Positions 1 to 7,849 of a stretch of 64,000 nucleotides of DNA are shown here, one piece after another (position 1 is the stretch's first letter; every line of letters starts with the position of its first letter). The notes beneath the pieces are model-generated. The model searched no databases. It saw nothing but the letters and a program-made list of their open reading frames with translations, and was not told the DNA's origin. The DNA is from Planctomycetota bacterium. GTDB taxonomy: Bacteria; Planctomycetota; Planctomycetia; Gemmatales; Gemmataceae. The position numbers and the translations under genes are program-made. The DNA is taken from the NCBI GenBank assembly GCA_016177925.1, contig JACOUH010000278.1, positions 1 through 64,000 of the forward strand, read 5' to 3'.

Positions 1-1818
1 TGGGAAGTGGACACGGGTAAGGAACGTCCGCCGCTGAAGGGACACCGCAAGGGGGTCTATGCCATTGCCTTTGCCCCCGACGGCAAGACGCTGGCTTCGG
101 CAGGCTGGGATGAGACGGTTCGCCTCTGGGAGGTGACTACGGTCCGCCTCTGGGACGTGGCTTCGGGCAAGGAGTTGCGACGGTGCAAGGGTCGGCCGGA
201 CTACTTCATGAGGGTCGCGTTCACGCCCGACGGCAAGACCCTGGCGGCCACGGGTGGTCGAGGCTGGATTCAGTTGTTCGACACGAGGACGGGCGAGCCG
301 CGCCGGGTGTCTGCCGAACCGCCGGACGGGCTCCGCCGGGTCCGTTTTCTCCCCGACAGCAAGAGGCTGATTTCTGCCGGCGGCGAGACCATTGCCTCGG
401 GCGACGGTGTCTCGGTGCGCCTCTGGGAAGCCGCCACCGGCAAGGAGCTTCGGCCGCTCGTCATCGGCACGGCCAGGGTCTCTGGCCTCGCACTGTCTCC
501 CGACGGAAAGGTGGCGGCTGTCGGCGCCTGGGAAGGAGAGGGCGACAACGCCCAAAGCAAGGTTTCGCTGTACCGGGTCGCGACGGGGAAGGAACTACTG
601 CGGATAACCGTTCCGTTCTCCCCGCTGGCCTTCACGCCCGACGGCAAGACCTTGATTGCCGCCCCCTGGAAGGAGGGCATCCGCCTGTATCAGGCGTCGA
701 CCGGGAAGGAAATTCGACGGTTAAAGAGCGGCAGGACCCGCTTCGATTACCTGGCGGTATCCCCGGATGGAACGATGCTGGCCGCCGGAGGGGAGGAGCG
801 GTGGGGTGGGGAGGGGCCGTCCTGGGATCCCACCGTTTGGCTGTGGGACCTGGCCAGCGGCAAGGAGCTGCGCCGGCTCCGGTTCCCCCACCGGCTTCCC
901 AAAACCTCGCTCCATGCCCTCGCTTTTTCTCCTGACAGCAGGCTGCTGGCCACCGTCAGCGAAGGGTGGTCCGGAAGGACCTGGTTGTGCATGGTCCAAC
1001 TCTGGGATGCCACGACGGGAAAGGAGCTGCGCCGGTTGGAAGAAGAGAACGATAGGTTGTACACCGTGGTGTTCTCTCCCGACGGTCGGACACTGGCCAC
1101 GGGCGGCAAGAGTCTCCGCCTGTGGGAAGTAGTCACTGGCAAGGAACGCCGGCAACTCCGGGGGCACGATGGCCCCATCACCTTGGTGGACTTCTCTCCA
1201 GACGGCCGGCTGCTGGTCTCGTCGAGCCAGGACCGGACGGCCCTGGTGTGGGACCTGACCGCAGGGACGCGGGGCGTCCCGGCCGCACAACTATCAGACG
1301 CCCAACTGCAACGGTACTGGGACGCTCTGGCGGGAGACGATGCGGCCAAGGCGTATCAGGCCGTCCGCGTTCTGGCGGCGACCCCTGGGCAGGCGGTGGC
1401 ACTGCTGCGCGAGCGCCTGCGGCCGGTGCCTTCGGCCGATTCCGTGCGGCTGGCCCGGCTGATCCGCAACCTCGACAGCGGCCGGTTCAGCGTGCGCGAG
1501 CAGGCAGCGAAAGAACTGGAGCAATTGGGCGACGTGGCCCTTGTGGCGCTGCGCAAGGCCGCGCAGGGCAGTCCGGCCCTGGAAACACGACGGCGCCTGG
1601 AGCGGCTGATCGAACGGGCCACGGGCTGGACACCAGAACGCCTGCAAGCGTGGCGGGCGCTCGAAGTGCTCGAAGCGATCGACACCCCGGAGGCCCGGAC
1701 GGTCTTGCAGGCCCTGGCCCGCGGGGCGGCCGAAGCGCGGCTAACACGAGAGGCCAGGGCCTCGCTGGACCGCCTGGTGAGGCAAGCCGCCCCGAACGAA
1801 CAAAAGCGGAAGGATTAA
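1..1818 (+). CDS. WD40-repeat protein with C-terminal helical domain (5' end outside window)
   Basis: The reading frame is already open at base 1 and begins inside a WD40 blade, so the N-terminus lies upstream. Roughly seven or more blades are visible, each with the planctomycete signature SPDGK/APDGK, then RLWD or RLWE, then TGKELRR. After about residue 425 (LSDAQLQRYWDALAG) comes a helical domain of about 170 residues with HEAT-like character. The same domain ends the WD40 protein at 15633-17210, so the two are paralogues. The propeller is probably a protein-binding scaffold; no enzymatic motif is visible. An in-frame 24-base duplication at about 115-162 repeats an RLW strand. The family is expanded in planctomycetes and its partners are unknown. 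Confidence 0.85.
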   Translation, partial: WEVDTGKERPPLKGHRKGVYAIAFAPDGKTLASAGWDETVRLWEVTTVRLWDVASGKELRRCKGRPDYFMRVAFTPDGKTLAATGGRGWIQLFDTRTGEPRRVSAEPPDGLRRVRFLPDSKRLISAGGETIASGDGVSVRLWEAATGKELRPLVIGTARVSGLALSPDGKVAAVGAWEGEGDNAQSKVSLYRVATGKELLRITVPFSPLAFTPDGKTLIAAPWKEGIRLYQASTGKEIRRLKSGRTRFDYLAVSPDGTMLAAGGEERWGGEGPSWDPTVWLWDLASGKELRRLRFPHRLPKTSLHALAFSPDSRLLATVSEGWSGRTWLCMVQLWDATTGKELRRLEEENDRLYTVVFSPDGRTLATGGKSLRLWEVVTGKERRQLRGHDGPITLVDFSPDGRLLVSSSQDRTALVWDLTAGTRGVPAAQLSDAQLQRYWDALAGDDAAKAYQAVRVLAATPGQAVALLRERLRPVPSADSVRLARLIRNLDSGRFSVREQAAKELEQLGDVALVALRKAAQGSPALETRRRLERLIERATGWTPERLQAWRALEVLEAIDTPEARTVLQALARGAAEARLTREARASLDRLVRQAAPNEQKRKD

Positions 1819-1885
1819 CCCGATCGACGGGTCTTCCTTGTTCCAGACGCCGCCAAGCCGTCGTAGGGACCTGCGGGAGTGTCCG

Positions 1886-1944
1886 CTCGATCTGGCCGGT
1901 TGGAAACCGGCCCCACGCTGAATGCAGGTTCGCACCTGCCCCAT
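1886..1944. repeat. Two adjacent hairpins, TTGGAAA type
   Basis: The first hairpin has 8-base arms GGCCGGTT/AACCGGCC around a GGA loop (1894-1912) and is followed by CCAC. The second has arms GCAGGT/ACCTGC around TCGC (1924-1939) and is followed by CCCA. It lies between two convergent genes and could terminate both. Its core TTGGAAA is shared with the elements at 5957-6012, 47078-47141 and 54822-54878, although the stems differ. Confidence 0.6.
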
Positions 1945-1960
1945 GTCGAAGGTGGTTGCG

Positions 1961-2812
1961 TCAGGCGCGGGCGTCGGCCACGGCGCTGCGCACCTCCGTC
2001 ACCAGGTCCTCGGGGAGGAACGGCTTGGTCAGATAATTGTCGGCGCCAAGCTCCCGGCCGCGCTGGCGCGACTCCTCGTCGTCGAGGGCCGTGACGATGA
2101 TCACCGGCAGGGCCCGCATCGGACGGCTGCGGCGAAGTTGCTCGTAGACCTCGAAGCCCGAAATGTCCGGCAGCATCAGGTCGAGCAGAACCGCCGCCGG
2201 CCGCACCTGCGCGGCCAGCTCCAGCGCCTCCCGGCCCGCGACCGCCCCGTGACAGGCGAAGCCCTCCTGCCGCAGGAGCTGGCAGACCAGGCGGTTCGTG
2301 TCCTCTTCATCCTCGACCACCAAGATGGTTGGCTCCGCGCCACGTCCCGTGTTCTCCGCGGCAAACCGGCCCACCCCCGGGCCGACCGCTCGATACCAGT
2401 CCCGGAAGCGGACCGCCACGGCGCCGTCGAGCGTGCCGGCCGCCATGACGATCTTACCCGCCGTCGCCAGCGAGCGGTCCATCATGACCCACTGATCGGC
2501 CCGCAACCGCAGCGGGGGCACCGCGTCCGGCGCCGCGCCCTTGAACCACGCGGTGACCTCGTCTGCCCGTGCCAGGTGAACGTCGCGACTGCCAAGCACT
2601 GCCCGCACGCGGCTCACGTCGAGCCGGGCCGACGCTGGCAGGACGACCGTCAGCGGCCGGCCGCCCACAGATAGCAGCCAGCTTCGCGCCGCCGGCGGCC
2701 CGGACGTCCGGCGGTCCGGCTCAGCGGCAGACAGGGTCGGCGGCAGCGGACACTCCTCGAAGGGTATTTCCAGATGAGTGAGGATGCGGCGGAACCAGTT
2801 AGGAACGGTCAT
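1961..2812 (-). CDS. YbaK-like domain fused to a response-regulator receiver domain
   Basis: The start is ATG at 2812, preceded by GGAGAG; an in-frame extension to 2956 has no support. The product is 283 residues. Residues 1-150 resemble the YbaK/aminoacyl-tRNA deacylase fold (VLPASARLDV, LGSRDVHLARADEV, VPPLRLRADQWVMMDRSL, and an AAG stretch near the end). The lysine that YbaK/ProX enzymes use is not evident: the position reads ARSWLLSV. Residues 160-283 are a complete receiver domain with VVEDEED, phospho-acceptor D in LLDLMLPD, and LTKPF. There is no output domain, so it may be a signalling adaptor. It lies downstream of 2892-3386 on the same strand and near the hybrid kinase at 3567. The YbaK assignment is by pattern only. 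Confidence 0.75.
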   Translation of the reverse strand: MTVPNWFRRILTHLEIPFEECPLPPTLSAAEPDRRTSGPPAARSWLLSVGGRPLTVVLPASARLDVSRVRAVLGSRDVHLARADEVTAWFKGAAPDAVPPLRLRADQWVMMDRSLATAGKIVMAAGTLDGAVAVRFRDWYRAVGPGVGRFAAENTGRGAEPTILVVEDEEDTNRLVCQLLRQEGFACHGAVAGREALELAAQVRPAAVLLDLMLPDISGFEVYEQLRRSRPMRALPVIIVTALDDEESRQRGRELGADNYLTKPFLPEDLVTEVRSAVADARA

Positions 2813-2891
2813 GCAAGTCTCTCCGCGGGAAAAGCGGCGAACGGTCGACCAGAGAGGTATAGTCCACCGTACCCGCCGACGTGCGGGCTTG

Positions 2892-3386
2892 TCAACGCCC
2901 TCCTGCCGCTTCCGGCGAAGAAGGCGAGCCCGGCGCGTCCTGGAGGGCCACGGCACGGCGCAGCAGGGCGTTGAGCGTCAGCAGGCCGTCGGCCTCCCAG
3001 GCCCGTTCGATTTCTTCCTTGAGGCGGCGGTTGGCGGTTTGCAGAAGAGCCAGGCCCTCCGTGTCGGGATTGCCGGGCGGCAAGCGCAACACGTCGTGCG
3101 TGTCGACCGCAAACACCCAGCGCCCGTCCGCCGCGCAGACCGCCTGCAACTTCAGATGCGGGTAGGTCGAACTGCCCAGCCGAAATGCGTAGCCGCGGAT
3201 GCCCCCGCCGACGGCCGGCAGCGCCTGACAGACCGGCGGCGCCAGCAACGGCCCCAGCGGCTGGTCGGGGGCGATGGCGAGGTAGGGTCGCTTGATGGCG
3301 GGAATGGCATCCGTACCGCCCGGGTAGCTCAGGGCCAGGAAGATCCGGCAGGCCCGGCTCAGTAGAGGGACCGGCAGGTCGGTCAT
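2892..3386 (-). CDS. Conserved hypothetical protein
   Basis: A 164-residue protein I do not recognise. It has a mixed alpha/beta look: a central WVFAVDTHDVLRLPPGNP strand region, then a helical C-terminus (TANRRLKEEIERAWEADGLL) rich in alanine and leucine. No signal peptide or membrane segment is seen. GAGG lies a few bases before the ATG at 3386. It sits 79 bases upstream of the YbaK-receiver gene on the same strand and is divergent from the hybrid kinase, so it may share a signalling role, but nothing in the sequence proves this. Confidence 0.6.
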   Translation of the reverse strand: MTDLPVPLLSRACRIFLALSYPGGTDAIPAIKRPYLAIAPDQPLGPLLAPPVCQALPAVGGGIRGYAFRLGSSTYPHLKLQAVCAADGRWVFAVDTHDVLRLPPGNPDTEGLALLQTANRRLKEEIERAWEADGLLTLNALLRRAVALQDAPGSPSSPEAAGGR

Positions 3387-3463
3387 GAGGAGCCCTCGGC
3401 GGCGATCACACTAAAATGGAGTATATCGCGCCGCGGCCTTGCTGTCGCAGTCCCTTTCGCCCG

Positions 3464-3540
3464 TCGGTGGTGAGGGGTGGGGTGGTGCGGTGGTGAGAGA
3501 AGGGGCGGCGTCTTCTCACCACCTCACTACCCCACCACCG
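3464..3540. repeat. Imperfect inverted repeat of GGTGGTGAG units between divergent genes
   Basis: The left half is built of GGTGGTGAGG and GGTGGGGTGGTG units, and the right half is the approximate complement (CTCACCACCTCACTACCCC). It occupies most of the 3387-3566 spacer between the divergent genes, close to where the promoter of the hybrid kinase would be expected. Confidence 0.5.
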
Positions 3541-3566
3541 GCTCTTTTGCCCTCCGCGAGGTACCC

Positions 3567-4943
3567 ATGTCCCGCGTACTCCTGATCGAGGACAGCCCGA
3601 CCCAGGCCTGCTGGCTGGCGGGCGTGCTGGAAGGTGCCGGCTTTGAGGTGGTGACGGCACCCGACGCGGCCACGGGATTCGAGTCCCTGTCGACCGAGCC
3701 TTTCGACCTGGTCCTGAGCGACCTGCAGCTGCCCGGCGAGAGCGGCTTCGACCTGTGCCGGCGGATCAAGTCGGACGCGCATCTCGCCCGGACTCCTGTG
3801 CTGATCCTGACCGCCGAGGCCGATCCCGCCAACGTGCTGCGTGGCTTGCAGGCGGGGGCCGACGGCTTCATGACCAAGGACCGGCCCGCGGAGGCAATCG
3901 TCGCCGGCGTCCGCCGGGTGCTCGAGCGCGTGACCCGGGACACTCCCGCCGCGGAAGACCGGACGCCGACGCGGGTCCCTTTCCTCGGCGAGGAGTTCGA
4001 GTTGACGGTGGGCCGGCAGCAACTGCTCGGCGTTCTGCTGTCCGCCTTCGAGGACGTGGTCCACCTGGGCCGGCGCTACCAGGCCAGCGCCGCCGCCCTG
4101 GCCGCGTCCAACACCGAACTGGAGCGGCGCAACGGACAGCTGCAGCAACTGTCCGACGAACTGGCGTCGCTGGCCCTCTCGGAGTTGCAGGCAAAGAACC
4201 AGGCCCTGGAGCGGGCCCGTGCCGAGATGCGCCAAACCGGCGAACTGAAGGACGCCTTCCTCCGCGTCGCCAGTCACGAGCTGCGGACGCCGCTGACGAT
4301 CCTGCTGGGACTGTGCGATTTGGCGGTGCGGGCGGCGCCGGCGGCGGGGGAGGAGTCGTCTTGGCTGCCCGGCATCCGCAAGGCGACGCTGCGCCTGGCC
4401 GGACTGGTGGAGCAGATGACGCGGATGCTGCGAGGGGGCCGCGCCGACCGTCCCCTGGAGCGGCGCGACGTCGAACTGGCCTCGCTCGCGGCCGAGGCAG
4501 CGGAGGAGGTGCGGCCGTTCGTGCGGCAGCGCGGCCAGGAACTGGTACTGGACCTGGCCAACGACCTCGGCAGCGCACGCGTCGAGCCGGGCATGATCCG
4601 CGACGTCTTGCAACACCTGTTGCCCAACGCGATCAAGTTCACGCCCGACGGCGGCCGCATCCGCCTCGGTGTCCGGCGGGCTGCGGATGGTGGCTCCGTC
4701 TTCGAGGTCCAGGACAGCGGGGTCGGCATCGATGCGGCCCGTTTGCCGCACGTCTTCGAGCCGTTCTTCACGTCGTTCGATGTATCGCGGCATCGCTCGG
4801 GGCAGTTCGAGTTCGGCCGGCAGGGAATGGGGCTCGGCCTGGCCCTGGTGAAGGCGTTCGCGGAGCTGCACGGAGGAAAAGTCGCGGTCGCCAGCGCGCC
4901 CGGCCGCGGCTCGACCTTCACCGTCACGCTGCCCGGCGACTGA
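3567..4943 (+). CDS. Receiver-histidine kinase hybrid (two-component signalling)
   Basis: A 458-residue soluble protein. The ATG at 3567 begins MSRVLLIEDSPTQ, the first strand of a receiver domain; the upstream in-frame extension is intergenic repeat. Order: receiver at 1-120 (phospho-acceptor in LVLSDLQLPG, MTKDRP at the end), a coiled-coil linker at about 180-240, HisKA with phospho-histidine in VASHELRTPLT, then HATPase_c with N box LPNAIKF, G1 box DSGVGID and G2 box GMGLGLAL. There is no transmembrane segment. The N-terminal receiver suggests it is itself controlled by phosphorylation. The neighbouring receiver protein at 1961-2812 is a natural partner candidate. Confidence 0.93.
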   Translation: MSRVLLIEDSPTQACWLAGVLEGAGFEVVTAPDAATGFESLSTEPFDLVLSDLQLPGESGFDLCRRIKSDAHLARTPVLILTAEADPANVLRGLQAGADGFMTKDRPAEAIVAGVRRVLERVTRDTPAAEDRTPTRVPFLGEEFELTVGRQQLLGVLLSAFEDVVHLGRRYQASAAALAASNTELERRNGQLQQLSDELASLALSELQAKNQALERARAEMRQTGELKDAFLRVASHELRTPLTILLGLCDLAVRAAPAAGEESSWLPGIRKATLRLAGLVEQMTRMLRGGRADRPLERRDVELASLAAEAAEEVRPFVRQRGQELVLDLANDLGSARVEPGMIRDVLQHLLPNAIKFTPDGGRIRLGVRRAADGGSVFEVQDSGVGIDAARLPHVFEPFFTSFDVSRHRSGQFEFGRQGMGLGLALVKAFAELHGGKVAVASAPGRGSTFTVTLPGD

Positions 4944-4978
4944 AACGCGCCCGGCTGCTGGGCCAGACTTGACGCCCC

Positions 4979-5938
4979 TCACGCGGCTTTCTTCCTCTTC
5001 TTTGGCGCCGGCTGGTGCTTCCAGCGGCGGTGCAGCCAAAAATACTGCTCCGGCGCCAGTCGAATAACGCGCTCCAGGGCGGTCGTGTAGCGCTGCGTGA
5101 TTGCCTTCACCGCATCGGGCCGCCCCTTGTACTCCTCCGGATCGATGTAGTCCGACAGGATGATGCGATAGCGTGCCGGCTCCTCGAACTGGAAGCCGTT
5201 GAACTCGGCCTCGCCCAGGCGCGGCACGCCGATGACCACGAGCGGTGTGTTGTACTCCAGCGCCAGCAGGGCGACGGCCTTGTGCGTCGACGCGGGCCGG
5301 CCGAAGAAGTCGACGAACAGGCCGCGCTGCCCCGCGTCCTGGTCGGCGAGGGTGGCGATCGCGCCCGAGCCAGCCAGCAACTCCTGGATCTGGTCGAAGT
5401 CGCCCTTCTTGGCGAGGACCTTCTGTCCGGTCCGTTCGCGGAAGCTGAGCAGGAAGTGATCCAGGTACGGATTGTCGAGCGTCCGCGCGATGGCGTAGGT
5501 CTTGAAGCCGAATACCCCCAGGGCGTAGCCGGCGATCTCCCAGTTGCCAAGGTGCCCCGTCACGATCAGCAGCGAGCGGTCCGACAGCAGCCCGGCCACC
5601 ACCTTGTCACCGCCGTACAGCCGGCCGTATTGCTTCCAGTTATGGATGTGAAACTTCCTCGGGAGTTGGATCAACTCGACCAGCATCGTGCAGAAATGGA
5701 CGTAGACCGCCCGCACCATCGCGTCGCGCTGCCGCTCATCGAGCTGCTCGCCGAAGGCGTGGCGGAGGTTCTCGCCGGCGACGAGGCGATGGCGGTGGTC
5801 GACCTTGTAGAGGAGCCAGGCAAGGCCGCGGGCGAATTGGCGAGCGCTCTCCCAGGAGAGGACCTGAATGATGCAGACAAAGACGCGGACCAGCAGATAG
5901 ACCGCGTAATCGGCGAGGCGCGAGCGAGCCTTGGACAT
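4979..5938 (-). CDS. LpxL/HtrB-family lipid acyltransferase
   Basis: A 319-residue protein. One N-terminal membrane segment (YAVYLLVRVFVCIIQVL) is followed by the LpxL/HtrB/LABLAT acyltransferase core: VTGHLGNWE near residue 133 carries the H-x4-E-type catalytic motif, and ADQDAGQRGLFVDFFG and YFWLHRRWK are also family-typical. Known members acylate lipid A or other lipid acceptors at the inner membrane. The C-terminal tail is lysine-rich. The ATG at 5938 has GAAGGA just upstream. The substrate cannot be told from sequence; no other lipid A gene is adjacent. Confidence 0.88.
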   Translation of the reverse strand: MSKARSRLADYAVYLLVRVFVCIIQVLSWESARQFARGLAWLLYKVDHRHRLVAGENLRHAFGEQLDERQRDAMVRAVYVHFCTMLVELIQLPRKFHIHNWKQYGRLYGGDKVVAGLLSDRSLLIVTGHLGNWEIAGYALGVFGFKTYAIARTLDNPYLDHFLLSFRERTGQKVLAKKGDFDQIQELLAGSGAIATLADQDAGQRGLFVDFFGRPASTHKAVALLALEYNTPLVVIGVPRLGEAEFNGFQFEEPARYRIILSDYIDPEEYKGRPDAVKAITQRYTTALERVIRLAPEQYFWLHRRWKHQPAPKKRKKAA

Positions 5939-5956
5939 TCCTTCGTCCTTTCTGGA

Positions 5957-6012
5957 GTGGGACGGATTTCCAATCCGTCGGGGGCGGGGACGGATTGGAA
6001 ATCCGTCCTACA
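5957..6012. repeat. Double-hairpin palindrome, TTGGAAA family
   Basis: Two facing mini-hairpins: GACGGATT-TCC-AATCCGTC (5961-5979) and GACGGATT-GGA-AATCCGTC (5989-6007), each with 8-base arms. Together they also form one larger inverted repeat. A second copy lies at 47078-47141. The stop codon of the oxidoreductase gene (6008-6010) lies inside the right edge of the element. Confidence 0.85.
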
Positions 6013-7066
6013 GTTCAATGGTCCGTCCCGTCTTCGCGGACTCGTAGATCGCCTGGATCAGGGCAACGGCCTTGCGGCCCTCGCGGCCGTCGACAACGGG
6101 CGGCCGCTTCTGCTCGATGGCCCGCACGAAGTCGGCGAGCTGGCGGGCATGGCCGACGTGCGAGATCGCCGCCGGGTTGCTCGACCCGCCAGACGCGCCA
6201 ACCTTCTGAGCGAAGCGCTGGCGCACCGCGTCGTCTTCCGGCGTCGGCGGGGTGAACTCCCAGCGCAGGATGTCGTCCTGCTCGACGACGACCGTGCCCC
6301 GGTCGCCGTGAAGGGCGACCGTCTTGGGCAGGCCGGGGTAGACGGACGTCGTCGCCTGGATGACGCCAAGCGCTCCGTTGGCGAAGCGCAGACAAGCAAC
6401 CGCGGTGTCCTCGACCTCGATGCGCTGGTGGGCGAGCGTCGCTTTGAAACCGCTGACGTGCGAGACTGGCCCCATCATCCACAAAAGTAGATCGACATTG
6501 TGGATCGCCTGGTTCATGAGCGCCCCGCCGCCGTCGAGCGCTTGCGTCCCCTTCCAGCCACCCTCGTCGTAGTACGACTGCGGCCGCCACCACTTGCACG
6601 TCGTCTCGCCGAGGGTCAGCCGTCCGAATCGGCCCGCCTCGACGGCGGCCTTGAGGGCCTGGTTGGCGTCGCCGAAGCGCGACGGGAAGATGGTACAAAG
6701 CTGCACCCCGTTGTCGTCGCAAGCCTTGATGATCTGGTCGCAGCGTTCCGCCGTGATTTCCAGCGGCTTCTCGACGACGACGTGCTTGCCGGCCTGCGCC
6801 GCCGCAACCGCCGGCTCAAGGTGGGCTCCCGACGGCGTCGTGACGATGACGAGGTCGATGTCCTTGCGCTCGAGGACGGGAGCGAGGTCGGTATGGATGG
6901 AGGCGGAGACACCGGCCGTCTTCATGAGGTTCTCGGCATTGGCACGGTTGCGGCTGACCAGGGCGAGGAGTCGGACGTCGGGCACTTCCTGAAGCGCCTT
7001 CGCATGGAAGCGCGCAATCATGCCACAGCCAACGATGGCAACGCCGAGGGGGCGGGTTTCTGACAT
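6008..7066 (-). CDS. Gfo/Idh/MocA-family NAD(P)-dependent oxidoreductase
   Basis: A 352-residue cytoplasmic protein starting at ATG 7066, which has GAGG nine bases upstream; ATG 7075 lacks spacing for a site. The N-terminal Rossmann fold begins LGVAIVGCGMIARFH. VVEKPLEI around residue 95 is the conserved EKP motif. The C-terminal substrate domain includes DGGGALMNQAIHNVDLL, with the active-site histidine region. The family oxidises or reduces sugars and cyclitols, and the substrate here is unknown. The stop codon is supplied by the palindromic repeat at 5957-6012. Confidence 0.92.
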   Translation of the reverse strand: MSETRPLGVAIVGCGMIARFHAKALQEVPDVRLLALVSRNRANAENLMKTAGVSASIHTDLAPVLERKDIDLVIVTTPSGAHLEPAVAAAQAGKHVVVEKPLEITAERCDQIIKACDDNGVQLCTIFPSRFGDANQALKAAVEAGRFGRLTLGETTCKWWRPQSYYDEGGWKGTQALDGGGALMNQAIHNVDLLLWMMGPVSHVSGFKATLAHQRIEVEDTAVACLRFANGALGVIQATTSVYPGLPKTVALHGDRGTVVVEQDDILRWEFTPPTPEDDAVRQRFAQKVGASGGSSNPAAISHVGHARQLADFVRAIEQKRPPVVDGREGRKAVALIQAIYESAKTGRTIEL

Positions 7067-7088
7067 GGCCGACATCCTCGCAGGTTTC

Positions 7089-7114
7089 GGCGAGCGGGGG
7101 GTGTCAGCCCCCTG
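7089..7114. repeat. Half copy of the GCGAGCGGGGGG palindrome family
   Basis: The sequence GGCGAGCGGGGGGTGT followed by CAGCCCCCTG matches one arm of the elements at 40980, 55824, 61565 and 63360; the opposite arm is missing. It abuts the outer edge of the attC-like site at 7123-7218, as if the cassette array had inserted beside or into this element. Confidence 0.6.
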
Positions 7115-7122
7115 TTAGGGCA

Positions 7123-7218
7123 ACCTAACGACGAAGTTCAGCAGTGGGGCCGGCATCACGGCTTTCCGCGGCGTGAAGCCTTTGCAGCCGGCCCCGCTGC
7201 TGAACTGTGTCGTTAGCC
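7123..7218 (-). other. attC-like recombination site A (end of cassette 3)
   Basis: Read on the minus strand, the site runs from R'' GGCTAAC to R' GTTAGGT, which fits the GTTRRRY consensus. Between them are nearly complementary arms, CTAACGACACAGTTCAGCAG against CTGCTGAACTTCGTCGTTAG, then GGGGCCGGC/GCCGGCCCC and a central loop. The TAA stop codon of the gene at 7213-7716 lies inside R'', as is common in integron cassettes. Overall length is 96 bases. Confidence 0.72.
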
Positions 7219-7716
7219 GCTCTCCTGCTCCGTGGCCGTAGACAGCCAATACTCCTTCGCGGAGAGCAACTCCGTCCGAAGTTCCGAGTCTTCCAGCGCG
7301 GCCATTTGCGGTACGAAGTCCAAGTCGTGCCGCGAGTGCCACCCCTCGATGCTGACGCGCTCAGCGTTCGCGGGAATCACCCACCCGTCGAGGTATACGT
7401 ACTTCTCGCCCGGCTGGATGCCCTTGAGCAGGATCTTCATGAACCCGACCCACTCCTCGACCTGCCCAGGCTCGGGCTCGCGCTGGAACAGGCCGCGGAT
7501 GGCGCGGTCGGCCGTCTCCTCCCACGATTCCTTGACCTCGACCGTCTCGGCGAACGTGAACGCCTTGCGGCAGCGGCTACAGATGAACAGCCAGCCGCAG
7601 CCGCACCACGGGCAGTCCATTTGGCTGGGGGCCGTAATCAGAGCGTCGGCCTTCGCACATCGGCAGTGGCTGACGAGGTCGTCGTTGGCCTTGCGCAGAT
7701 ACAGGTGCTTCGCCAC
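7213..7716 (-). CDS. Cassette-borne zinc-ribbon hypothetical protein
   Basis: A 167-residue protein starting at GTG 7716 with GGAGG six bases upstream. That ribosome site sits immediately after the R' end of attC-like site B, the usual compact layout of an integron cassette. Two CxxC-type pairs (CPWCGCG and CSRCRK) plus an upstream CRC suggest a zinc ribbon in residues 15-55. The rest is acidic and soluble. Its stop codon lies in attC-like site A. I do not recognise a function. Confidence 0.7.
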   Translation of the reverse strand: MAKHLYLRKANDDLVSHCRCAKADALITAPSQMDCPWCGCGWLFICSRCRKAFTFAETVEVKESWEETADRAIRGLFQREPEPGQVEEWVGFMKILLKGIQPGEKYVYLDGWVIPANAERVSIEGWHSRHDLDFVPQMAALEDSELRTELLSAKEYWLSTATEQESG

Positions 7717-7732
7717 GACGGACCTCCGCTTC

Positions 7733-7829
7733 GGCTAACGACCTAGCTCAGCAGCGGCCGCCCCCGGAGGACGGGAATAGCACGCAAAGCCGGGATGGGG
7801 CGGCCGTCTGCTGAAGCGACTTGTTAGCC
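7733..7829 (-). other. attC-like recombination site B (between cassettes 2 and 3)
   Basis: On the minus strand R'' is GGCTAAC (7829-7823) and R' is GTTAGCC (7739-7733). Inner arms CAGCAGACGGCCGCCCC and GGGGGCGGCCGCTGCTG pair except for one unpaired A, the kind of extrahelical base that orients attC folding. It is 97 bases long with an unpaired central loop. Primary sequence differs from sites A and C while the structure is kept, as expected of attC sites. Confidence 0.72.
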
Positions 7830-7849
7830 CCTAAACTCGGCCACGAGAC

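Noticed and set aside
5015-6490. Long open frame of 491 codons on the plus strand
   Set aside because: It is antisense to the acyltransferase and the oxidoreductase, both clear families; long antisense frames are expected at this GC content.
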